14,358 nucleotides of DNA, taken from Bacillota bacterium. GTDB taxonomy: Bacteria; Bacillota; Clostridia; Acetivibrionales; DSM-1351. The notes beneath the pieces are model-generated. The model did no database searches. It had not been told where the DNA came from and saw only the letters and a program-made list of their open reading frames with translations. The DNA lies in assembly GCA_023443515.1 (NCBI GenBank), contig JAEZUC010000040.1:1-14358 (forward strand), in the 5' to 3' direction. The translations under genes were made by a program, and so were the position numbers. Shown here one piece after another: positions 1 to 9,600 of this stretch. Position 1 is the first letter of the stretch. Each line of letters starts with the position of its first letter.

Positions 1-125
1 TCAACTATATTACCTACAATTATTGAATCCACTCCGTAGTCACTGAAAGCTGCAAAACCATCAATTTCTTCTTTGTCTATACTTAGAACCTCGGATAATA
101 TAATTTTAATCCTATCCTGAACCTT
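1..125 (-). other. Second tandem ACP domain, cut by the window edge
   Basis: Residues 896-936 of gene 3: helix I 'DRIKIILSEVLSIDKEEI', then 'FSDYGVDSIIVGNIV' with Ser929 (codon 24-26). It starts about 20 residues after the first ACP ends, so this is a true carrier doublet. Helices III and IV lie outside. Confidence 0.85.
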
Positions 126-2810
126 TATCTCATAATTTTTATCAGAAATATCCTCCTTTGGATTTTCAATTACACACCCTTCAAGCTTTCCTTCAAATAT
201 GTAGTTAGCTATTTCATCCACGTTTTTATATTCAAAAAATATAGTCGGATCTATTTCCATGTTAAATTTGCAATTTATAGCTTCTACTATCTCGCTGGCA
301 TTTATTGAATCAATGCCATAATCAGTGAAGGATGTGGTACTGTCAAATTCTACAGCATCTAACCCAAGTTTTATTGAAAGAATCTCTATTATATCTTGTT
401 GAATAGTATCTTTGGATTTTATTTCATGGTTTACACATTCTTTTACTATAGGTTTTTCGTTTCTTTCAACTAATTCACTTATGTTGTCTATACCCAATAC
501 CTTTAAGTAAACTTTATCAAAATCAAACTTATCCTCTTTTGTCGGCACGAAGGCTATGTTTTTGTAAGATGAATCCAAAATTCTTTTAAAAGCCTCAACA
601 CCCATTTCTTTTGATATACTTATTAAGCCCATGTTTTCATTGGCCTTAAGTACTTCCTTTGATGCCATCCCCTCTGTCCAGGTAGACCAATTTATACTTA
701 TTACCTTTTTTATATTCTTATATGCTTTTGATGCAAATGCATCCATATAAGAATTGGCAGCAGCATAATTTGTCTGGCCTCTATTACCTATTATAGAAAC
801 AATAGAAGAACATAGTATAAGAAAGTCTATTTGCCTGGTTTTTAAAAGCTTATCTAAAATCCATAGCCCGTGTACCTTTGGTTTTAGTACACTGGAAAAA
901 TCCTCAGAGCTCATATTTACTATTAGTTTATCTATTAAACTTCCGGCTGCATGAATTATTCCATTTATTTTTCCAACTTCTTTTTCTATGCTGCCCATTA
1001 CTGTTGACATATCCTCAAAATTACATATATCAACTGTATAGAGAAATAGTTTTGCACCACTTATTTCAATATTAATTAGTCTTCCAATTTTGCTTTTTAG
1101 TTCAACATTTTCCGTATTTACCAGTATGCTTTCCCAATCCTGTTTTTCAGGGTACTCGGTTCTGTTTAATAACACAATTTTAACATTTTTGTAACCGGCT
1201 ATGAATTCTGCCAGGGATAAACCTATACCTCCACAACCGCCGATTATTACATATACTCCGCCTTCTTTGATATCTGTAACTTCATTTTTTAATAAATCTA
1301 TAGATTCGCTAATTGGAACATACCAATGGTCTTTTCGTATTACATTATGTACCGCTGCCTTTTTATTACAAATTACATTTAATACTCTATCCGACAGCTC
1401 CTGCTCTGAACTGAAGTTGCTATCAATATCAGATATGGAACAATTTAATCCCATATTTTCCATGTTTAAACTTTTTACCAGTCCTGATATCGAAGCATTT
1501 TCACAACATATTTCTTCTTCATCGGAAATCGGAAAAGCATTTGAGGTAATTACATTTAAAAAACTTGTATTTGTATATTTTAATTCCTTAAAAGCTTTTA
1601 CTAGATTAAATATACTTATTAAGCCCGTATTCAGTCTTTTTTCAAAAGCTTCATATGTATTGTTTTCAATAGCAAAATTATTTAAAGTCGTCAGATGAAT
1701 TATCCGGCTTATATTATTGTACTTACTGAAAAAATAGTTAAATACTTTTTTATAGTCTTCCAAGAGGTTATCTCTAATAATAAAAGAGTTCTCGGCTTCT
1801 TGTCTAAACTCATTACCTGCTTTTATAATTAACGGATTTGCGCCGTTTGTTTTTATGTCCTTGGAAAGTTGCTTGGCTAAAGCATAATCCTTGCAGAAAA
1901 CAATAAAGTTCTCACCTTGTATTGATGATTTTTTTATATTATCACTACTTAGTTTTATAAATTTTGAACTTTTAAAACTGTTTTGAGGAATATTAACTGA
2001 AATATTCTTTTTTTGCTTTCCTACTGATTTGATTGTGAGCCCTTTTATCTGAACACATATTTCACCATTTTTATCGTACAGACAAATATCATATTTTTTT
2101 ATTTGTGAATTATCCAAATTACTTTTCCTTTGATTACTTATACAAATAATGGAGTCATCAAAAGATTTATTATAAACAAGTTCTTCAATATAGTAAGGTA
2201 GGAAAATAGAATCTTCACTTTCATAAAACGAGGGCATAGCTGCAGCCTGAAATGCACAATCTAATAAAGCAGGGTTAACTATAAAACAATCTTCCTGGTA
2301 ATCGTTGCTTTTATTAACGTTTAGTTCTGCATATACATCTTTATCATTTATTAAAATACTATCAATGCATCTGTAGAACTCTCCATATTGAAGTTCAGCC
2401 TTTCTATACATCTCGTAAACTTTGTCCTTATTAAGACTGAATCCATCTTTATTTGTATACTGAGGGTATTCAGTTTTTAGTACCTCCTGGCAAACTTTCT
2501 CCTGAACCTGGCCTTCAACATGTACAAGCCACCTGGAGTTCTCATCCCTTGATGAAACGAAAAAATTATATACGTCACCTTTACATTCATATTTAATCTG
2601 AATTTTCTTGGTTTCTCCATTTTGAAATACCATAGGTGTATTTATTTTTATCCTTCTCAAAACTGCACCAGTTTCCGGCTTCCAATACTCAAAATTGGCC
2701 AGTACCAGTTCCACGTAAGCAGCGGCAGGAAGAATAGTAATTCCAGAAATTATATGATTATTTACAAATTTATGTTCTAAAGCGTTTAGTTCAATCTCGA
2801 ATATCTCCAT
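1..2810 (-). CDS. Modular polyketide synthase, 3'-partial (DH-KR-ACP-ACP...)
   Basis: This gene supplies the beta-processing and carrier domains of the module whose KS-AT ends gene 1. The visible 936 codons are open throughout and run off the left edge. The DH spans residues 1-262: 'HIISGITILP' (His19 to Pro28) is a perfect HxxxGxxxxP, with Asp184 and Gln188 in 'LLDCAFQ', and 'LPYYIEEL' as the LPFxW region. The KR spans 290-760, with 'IGGCGGIGL' (loop at 524-530), Lys645, Ser668-669, Tyr682 and Asn686 ('NYAAANSY'). ACP-a spans 800-875 with Ser835 ('DYGIDSINA'). ACP-b begins near 896 with Ser929 ('DYGVDSIIV') and is cut by the window. No KS, AT or ER is seen. The N-terminus starts directly with the DH fold, with no clear docking extension. 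The tandem carriers and the DH lying next to the free-standing DH upstream are the unusual points. Later domains are unknown. Confidence 0.95.
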   Translation of the reverse strand, partial: MEIFEIELNALEHKFVNNHIISGITILPAAAYVELVLANFEYWKPETGAVLRRIKINTPMVFQNGETKKIQIKYECKGDVYNFFVSSRDENSRWLVHVEGQVQEKVCQEVLKTEYPQYTNKDGFSLNKDKVYEMYRKAELQYGEFYRCIDSILINDKDVYAELNVNKSNDYQEDCFIVNPALLDCAFQAAAMPSFYESEDSIFLPYYIEELVYNKSFDDSIICISNQRKSNLDNSQIKKYDICLYDKNGEICVQIKGLTIKSVGKQKKNISVNIPQNSFKSSKFIKLSSDNIKKSSIQGENFIVFCKDYALAKQLSKDIKTNGANPLIIKAGNEFRQEAENSFIIRDNLLEDYKKVFNYFFSKYNNISRIIHLTTLNNFAIENNTYEAFEKRLNTGLISIFNLVKAFKELKYTNTSFLNVITSNAFPISDEEEICCENASISGLVKSLNMENMGLNCSISDIDSNFSSEQELSDRVLNVICNKKAAVHNVIRKDHWYVPISESIDLLKNEVTDIKEGGVYVIIGGCGGIGLSLAEFIAGYKNVKIVLLNRTEYPEKQDWESILVNTENVELKSKIGRLINIEISGAKLFLYTVDICNFEDMSTVMGSIEKEVGKINGIIHAAGSLIDKLIVNMSSEDFSSVLKPKVHGLWILDKLLKTRQIDFLILCSSIVSIIGNRGQTNYAAANSYMDAFASKAYKNIKKVISINWSTWTEGMASKEVLKANENMGLISISKEMGVEAFKRILDSSYKNIAFVPTKEDKFDFDKVYLKVLGIDNISELVERNEKPIVKECVNHEIKSKDTIQQDIIEILSIKLGLDAVEFDSTTSFTDYGIDSINASEIVEAINCKFNMEIDPTIFFEYKNVDEIANYIFEGKLEGCVIENPKEDISDKNYEIKVQDRIKIILSEVLSIDKEEIDGFAAFSDYGVDSIIVGNIV
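186..413 (-). other. First of two tandem ACP domains
   Basis: Residues 800-875 of gene 3. The phosphopantetheine site is 'DYGIDSINASEI' with Ser835 (codon 306-308), followed by 'IFFEYKNVDEIANYI'. It lacks the Trp often found six residues after the Ser in carriers of beta-branching modules. Confidence 0.92.
531..1943 (-). other. Ketoreductase domain of the split module
   Basis: Residues 290-760 of gene 3: a divergent structural half, then the catalytic half with a complete glycine loop 'GGCGGIG', Lys645, Ser668-669, Tyr682 and Asn686. The segment 'AAGSLIDKL' lacks the exact LDD motif and no Trp is seen before the Tyr, so stereochemistry cannot be called. Confidence 0.92.
2025..2810 (-). other. 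Dehydratase domain fused to KR-ACP-ACP
   Basis: Residues 1-262 of gene 3. Of the three DHs in the window this has the most canonical motif, 'HIISGITILP' with the Gly kept, plus 'DCAFQ' (Asp184, Gln188). 'YGEFY' stands for the YGPxF segment. It is probably catalytically active. Confidence 0.9.
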
Positions 2811-2820
2811 AAACCCACTT

Positions 2821-2827
2821 CCCCTTT
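2821..2827 (-). promoter_or_regulatory. Ribosome binding site of the DH-KR-ACP-ACP gene
   Basis: AAAGGGG (followed by AAG) lies 10 bases before the ATG at 2810, inside the 34-base gap after the TAG of the dehydratase gene. The frame has a stop (TAA) at 2826-2828, so no earlier start is possible and the ATG at 2810 is well supported. Confidence 0.7.
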
Positions 2828-2844
2828 AACAATCTAAGAATTAC

Positions 2845-3639
2845 CTAAATAAATCTTTGCAGTACAAAATGTGAAAAATCCATTACTAAGGAGCCGTCTT
2901 TATTACAAACCAGTATGTCATATACCAACTGTTCCGGATTTTTCGAGCTGTCACAGTATGCAACACCATAACAGTAACTTATATCCACCGGATATTTATA
3001 AATCCTTACCCTTTTTACAAAACTTGGCAGATAAATATTTTTGGGGCTTCCACGATAAATGGCTCCTATTGATTGTATTATCCCATCTATTATCGAAGGG
3101 TTTATTGTGAATGACTGATTATCTGAATTTATATTGCTGGTTTTAATTGTTGATAAAAATTCAAAATCATTTGTATAAACTTCCTCTACCGTTTTGTAAT
3201 ACTTTCCGTATATTATCCCGCTATCCTCATATCTTTTGTAAAATTCATTTTTATTGATAACGCCTTTGCATCTTGTTCTGATTTCATTAAGCAGCAACAA
3301 GTCCCGTCCCTTAATAGGGAATTCAGTTACTTTTCCTAGTGCGTGTATAATATTTTTATCTGATACATTACTCATCACCTTAAATCTGAGCATGGAATTA
3401 TCATGCTCCAGGTAAACGGTTGCTTTTGTGGGTACATCCTCTCCGACAACCATTGCGTTTGCTATATTAATATCCAAAAATTCTATGCCTTCAAGCTTTT
3501 TTTCTTCCGTCAACGGTATCATAACCAATGCAAAATACACTGCTGCGGGCACAACACATTTTGACATAACTTTATGGTCACTGATAAAATTTTGGTTTAT
3601 TGATAAGAAGGTTTCATATGTTTTATGCGAATCATTCAT
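2845..3639 (-). CDS. Free-standing polyketide synthase dehydratase domain protein
   Basis: The 264-residue protein is one complete double-hotdog dehydratase with no other domain, presumably removing water from a beta-hydroxyacyl chain on an ACP of a partner protein. Visible motifs: 'HKVMSKCVVP' (His22 to Pro31), a HxxxGxxxxP motif with Ser for Gly; 'IIYGKYY' near 142-148 in place of YGPxF; 'NPSIIDGIIQ' with Asp185 and Gln189 (DxxxQ); and 'LPSFVKRVRIY' in place of LPFxW. Both catalytic residues are present. The gene starts 22 bases after the KS-AT end of gene 1 and stops (TAG) 34 bases before a gene that itself starts with a DH, so it fills the gap in a split module KS-AT / DH / DH-KR-ACP-ACP. 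There is no signal peptide or membrane segment. It could instead be an enoyl isomerase or cyclase that has kept the dehydratase fold. Confidence 0.9.
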   Translation of the reverse strand: MNDSHKTYETFLSINQNFISDHKVMSKCVVPAAVYFALVMIPLTEEKKLEGIEFLDINIANAMVVGEDVPTKATVYLEHDNSMLRFKVMSNVSDKNIIHALGKVTEFPIKGRDLLLLNEIRTRCKGVINKNEFYKRYEDSGIIYGKYYKTVEEVYTNDFEFLSTIKTSNINSDNQSFTINPSIIDGIIQSIGAIYRGSPKNIYLPSFVKRVRIYKYPVDISYCYGVAYCDSSKNPEQLVYDILVCNKDGSLVMDFSHFVLQRFI

Positions 3640-3643
3640 TTCA

Positions 3644-3651
3644 TTTCCCCC
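3644..3651 (-). promoter_or_regulatory. Ribosome binding site of the free-standing dehydratase gene
   Basis: GGGGGAAA lies between the stop of gene 1 and the ATG at 3639, with six bases between the GGGGGA core and the start. The next gene is in another frame from gene 1, so this site shows a true separate start, not a stop-codon break in one long gene. Translational coupling is likely. Confidence 0.7.
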
Positions 3652-3661
3652 AAAATTATAA

Positions 3662-6600
3662 TTATTGAACTTTCTTTCCTCTCAGCGATGAGATTCTTCC
3701 TGTTTTACTGCTCTTATATGAATACTGAAGTTCTATATTTTCTTTAACATTTATATCTTTAAACCAATAGCTTTTTCTGTTGAAAGGGTATGCAGGCAGC
3801 GGAATTTTTCTGCCTTTTTTATTAGCATATATTTTGCACCAGTTTATCTTACTTCCTATAGCATACAACTGGCCTAGCACATCAGTTATTACATCTGAAT
3901 AATTTTTAGAAGGCTGCAGTGATGATAAAAGTATTTTATCGTTTTTATCTTTAAAAATATTTTTACACAAATTGACCAGGGTCTGTCTTCCCGATATCTC
4001 CACAAATACCTTGTACCCTTGTTCCTCAAGCAATTGTATACTGTCCATAAATTTCACAGGGTTAAGCAAATGTTCAACCAAGTATTCCGGATTAAAGGTT
4101 TTATCCTTAAATATACCAGCACTTACATTAGATACAATTGGTATGGCAGGTTTAAAATATTGAATTTTGCTTGCTACCGCTCTAAATTCATTAACAATAG
4201 GTTCCATCAACGGTGAATGGAAAGCATTTGAAACTGCTAACCTTTGGGAATTTATATTATTATCAGATAGTTTTTTAATAATATCGCGAGCAATTTCCCT
4301 GTCACCTGATATGACAATGTTATTTGGTGAATTTATGGCTGCAATGCGTATTTTTTCAGAAGGATAATCCTTTATGTATGATGTAACAACATCTAAATTT
4401 GCAAATACAGCATACATCTCTCCCTCTGCTTCTACTTCATTCATAAGCCTTCCTCTTTCGGCAATAAGCTTAATACCATCTTGTAGTGAGAAAACTCCTG
4501 CAACAACTGCAGCAATATACTCACCTACACTGTGGCCTAATACAATGTCAGGTCTTATACCCCATTCCATCCACAAACAGGTGAGGGCATATCCAAAAGA
4601 GAATATAACAGGCTGAGCTATGTTAGTCTGATTAAGAAGCTCTTCACTACATTTATCGGAGTACAACAAATCTGTAAGCTTATATTTAATGTGAGGTAAG
4701 AGTAATTCCTCACACTCCTCAAGAGCTTCCCTGAATATCGGTTCATTTAGATAAAGAGTATAACCTGCACCCTTATATTGAGAACCTTGCCCTGTGTACA
4801 TAAAAACTACAGGCTGGTGTTTTTTATCACTGTTTTCACTTTTCCAAACTCCTTGTATATTATCTGAAAAATCACTTTCTACAATACTTTCCAGCTTTTT
4901 GAGCAGCTCGTCTCTACTATTGCATTTAACAGCAAGTCTATTATTCATATGCTGTCTCCCCGTACAAAGGGTATAACATAAATCATAAATATTTAAATTA
5001 TAATTTCTCTTAATATATGAGTAAATATCTCCTAAATATTTTTTTAACATACTCTGGTTCTTACCTGATAAAGTCAAAAGTGATGATGCTGAATTAGTCT
5101 CTTTACTCACATCAGTACTTATTTTTGGTGCCTCTTCAAGTAATATATGAGAGTTGGTTCCACCGAATCCAAAGGAGCTTATCCCCGCCCTTTTAGGAAC
5201 ACCATCAATAGACTCCCATTTATTAAGAGTAGCATTTACATATACAGGTGACTCAATGAAATTAATTTTCTTACTTGCCCTTTTAAAGTTGACACTAGGT
5301 GGTATATATCCATGTTTCATGGCTAGTATTACCTTTATGATCCCGGCTATCCCTGCGCCAGATTCTGCATGTCCTATATTACTTTTTATTGAACCTACAG
5401 CACAGAAAGACTTTTTATTTGTATATTTCTTAAAGGCTTCAGTAATTCCCCTTATTTCAATAGGATCTCCTAAAGAGGTGGCTGTTCCGTGTGCCTCTAT
5501 GTAACTTATAGTCTCGGGATTTACGCCACCCTTATTCCAGGTTTCACATAAAAGCTCTGTCTGAGATATAGCATTAGGTACTGTTAATCCGTTAGATCTA
5601 CCGTCCTGATTAACTCCGGTAGCTTTAATAACAGCATGTATATGGTCACCATCCCTTAGAGCATCATCTAAGGATTTCAACATTATTGCCCCTGCACATT
5701 CAGCCCTCACATATCCATTTGCCGAATCATCAAAGGTTTTGCAATGATGGTCTGCTGAAAGCATTCCGGCTTTTTCAAATATAGCCTGGCTATCATAATC
5801 CAATAATAAATTAACCCCTCCGGCTATAGCAATATCACTCTCTCCCGAATATATGCTTTGGCAAGCTAAGTGAATGGCAACAAGAGAAGAAGAACATGCT
5901 GTATCAACAGACATACTTGGTCCCTTTAAATTAAAAGTATGAGATATCCTATTAGCAATAATAGAAGGAGCATTTCCCGTTCCCATATAAGGACTGAATG
6001 ATTTTCCTTCACTTATTAGAACAGAATAGTCTTTACTGCTTGTACCTACAAATACTCCTGTCTTTCTGTCAGCTAATTCCTGACTGTTATATCCCGAGTG
6101 CTCAAGTGTTTCCCAAACCACCTCCAGCATAAGCCTTTGCTGAGGGTCCATACATTCAGCCTCTTTACCGGAAATGTTAAAAAGTAACGGGTCAAACATA
6201 TGTACATTTTTTAAATAACCTGAAAATACATTTTTTAATGTATCATTCTTTTCAGTACCCCCGTAAACATATCTCTCTTCCGGCAGTTGGGAAATTCCAT
6301 CAAACCCTGCTTTAAGATTGTCCCAAAGCATTTCCGGGTTATCACACTTGGGAAACCTTCCTGAATATCCGATTATGGCTATATCACTACAGTTTTTATT
6401 TATTAAATTAAGTGGTGTAGTTTCACTTGTAAATGTATCTTCCTTATTATTTACTTTTGGAGAAATATACTGCTCCACAACAGGTTCTGACTCTTCTGCA
6501 CCTGCAAAATATGCCTGAAATTGTTCATTATATTCCTCCGCGAGATATTTAGAAAACTCTCTTATGGAAGAAAAATCAAACAGAAGTGTTGGATCAAGCT

Positions 6601-9600
6601 GTGCTCCGATTTTTTCCTCATAAACCTGTAAGGCAGATACAGCAAAAACCGAATCAAATCCATAATCCATCAGGCTGGAGTCGATATCTATCTGATCAGC
6701 TTTAAATTTTAACTTTTCTATTAATTGTTCAACAAAAATACCTGATATTCTGTCTGCCAGACCCTCTGTTGAATAACTATAAACCTTTATAGTTTTGTTG
6801 TTATCATAATTTTCGTTTTTTACTAAGCTCTGTTCTGCTTTCTCCGTCTGTACTTCTGCCAGCTCAGAGTCGTCCTCGCCAGCTATATATCTTTCTTCAT
6901 TGAAGCAATAGGGTGGCAGTTCTGAAACTCTTCTCTCATCTTCCGCAAAAATCTTATACCACTGTATTTTTTCGTCTAAAAGATAAGCCTTTTCAAACTC
7001 CTTCAATATCGAAATCCGTTCATACGGAGCAAGGTTTTCATTATTTATTTTGTTCATCAATTCTTCAAAATTCCAGTCATAAACCTTTGATGACCTTGCG
7101 TTATAATTAGTTTTTATTGTAGAATACCCATATTCATTGTCAGCTTTCAAATTCTCTTGAGATAATATGTACTCCAATTTCCTAATAACTTCGTTTCTGT
7201 TTTCTGCAATAAATACTATACGATTAGAAAAATGTCTTTTTCTTGCTGTCAAGGTATAGCTTATACTAGCCAGATTTGGTTCTTTATTTTTTTTCATATA
7301 AGCCAAGAGCCTTTTAAGGTTGTTACGCAAAGAAAGCTGATTTGTAGCAGACACCGTAAATATATATTGTTTCTCACTGTCGTCTGATACCGGTGTTATG
7401 CTTGGCGCTTCCTGAATTACAGCATGAGAATTAGTTCCTCCAAATCCAAATGAACTTACTCCTGCAATTCTTTTACCGTTTTCACATTTCCATGGCTTTA
7501 CTTCATCAGCAATGTAAAACGGAGAATCTACTAAAGGTATATGTGCATTGAGCTTGTTGAAGTTCAAGGTTGGTAATATTACTTTAAACTTTAATGCCAA
7601 TATTACCTTAATTAATGAAGCTATACCCGAAGCTGCTTCTAAGTGTCCTATATTTGTCTTCACTGAACCTATGGCACAAAAAGCCTTTTTGTCAGTAAAA
7701 CTATTAAATACAGATGTCAAAGCCCTTATCTCAATAGGATCACCCAACGGAGTACCCGTTCCATGAGCTTCTATATAAGTAATATCTTCCGCGTTAACCT
7801 TTGATAGCTTTAGTGCCTTTTTTATTACTGTCTCTTGTGATATAGCATTTGGTGCTGTTAACCCGTTTGTATGCCCATCCTGGTTTACTGAACTTCCTTT
7901 TATTACAGCTAGAATATTGTCCTTATCTTCCTTTGCTTTTTTCATTGGCTTCAGTATTACGGCCCCGCAGCCTTCTCCACGGACATATCCGTTAGCTGAA
8001 CTGTCAAAGGTTTTACACCTTCCGTCAGCAGACAACATGCCGGCCTCATTAAATACTTTAGTAGTATTTGTGGTTAGTATCAGACTTACCCCTCCGGCAA
8101 TTGCCATGTCACAATTTCCCTGTCGTATATTTGCACAGGCTGTATCAAGGGATACAAGTGAAGATGAACAGGCTGTATCAATAGCCATACTCGGCCCTTT
8201 AAGATCAAAGAAATACGATATTCTGTTAGCGGTAATGGATAATGCATTCCCTGTTCCCACTTGTGAATGGTGTTCACCTACCAGCATTTGATATTCATTT
8301 GTACTCACTCCGATAAAAACCCCTGTGTCTGAACCCTGAATTCTATCAGAATATCCGGATACTTCAACAGCCTCCCATACAACCTTGAGCATAGTTCTTT
8401 GCTGTGGGTCCATTAACTCTGCCTCTTTGGGAGTTATATTAAAGAATTGAGGATCAAAGGAATAAATATTTTCCAAGTATCCTCCTAATGGCTTGTTTTT
8501 GTCCTGCTTTTGCATTTTAGTCAAAGCTCTGTCACCGGGGAATTCATTAATTGCACTTTTTCCTTTTGTTAATAAATCCAAAAAATCATTTTCTTCATCC
8601 GTTCCGGGAAGTCTGTAAGACATACCGATTATAGCTATATCAGTTTCTTCAAACTCTTCGTCTGCTGTATCGGCAATTAAGTTCTCAGTGGCAATTTCAT
8701 CAATAAAAGTTCTTTCATTTTCCCCGCTACTTGCACTACAAGCTATCAAGCCTTTTTCAATAATTTTATCCAAATAGTTTGCAGCTATGAAATTTGATAA
8801 ACGTTCAATATTAGGATAATCATAAATGAAGGTAGGGTTTAAAGGAGTATCCAGCAGGTCTTCTATTTTTCTGATTATCTCTACGCCCAGTATGGAGTCT
8901 ATTCCCAGCTCCACAAAGCTTGTGGTTATGTCTATACTATCCTTGTTGTAATCCAAAGCAGTGCATAAAAAGTCAGCTATTTTATTAATAAAATAATTTT
9001 CTGCTTCTTGTTTATAATCTTTTATATCATTATTTTTTCGTGAGTTTATGTATTGCGATAAATCTGCTATTATAACCTGCCTATTTTCTCCATTAAGACT
9101 GTATTCCATTGCCTCCATGGCTGCAGCATTTTTTATAGCTTTAACTCCTCTTGATTTTTGGGCATTTATAAATTTAACACCCATACCTATCTGTTCCCAT
9201 AGTGTCCAATTTAATGAAACAGCTGTTTTACCTGAAGCTCTTCTCCTATAAGCAAGAGCATCTATATATGAATTTCCTGCTGCATAATCAGATTGTCCCA
9301 TATTTCCTGTAATTGCAGCTAATGAGGAATACATCGCAAAGAAATCAAGGTTATCATTTTCCATAACCTTATCCAACAGTTCTGCACCTATCACTTTTGG
9401 TGCCAATACTTCAACCATATCATCCCATGACTTTAAACTAATAAGCTTGTCCTTTATTATTCCTGCCATATGGAATATTCCATTTATTTTTCCATATTTT
9501 CCTCTTATAGAGTCAATGCAACCTTTTAATTGCGCTTCATTTGTAATATCGCATTTTAATACTTCTACTTTACTTTCTAACGCTTTAATGGCTTTAATTC

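Noticed and set aside
1..413. ACP doublet as a beta-branching (HMG-synthase) site
   Set aside because: The Trp that marks such carriers is missing in both copies and no branching-cassette gene is in the window.
1201..1698. A 165-codon plus-strand open frame, and about twenty shorter plus-strand frames elsewhere
   Set aside because: All lie antisense to well-supported PKS domains, have no recognisable protein family, and reflect the absence of stops opposite conserved coding sequence.
2811..3661. The two short gaps as stop or frameshift mutations breaking one long PKS gene
   Set aside because: Each downstream gene has its own G-rich ribosome binding site and ATG at good spacing, the domains at the breaks are complete, and the frame after gene 3's site has an in-frame stop just upstream. 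Natural gene boundaries explain this better.
8086..8277. 63-codon minus-strand frame inside KS2
   Set aside because: It overlaps the KS2 active-site region in another frame and has no family resemblance.
7403..8647. KS2 as a non-elongating ketosynthase (KS0)
   Set aside because: Cys2059 and both His residues (2194, 2234) are present in normal motifs.
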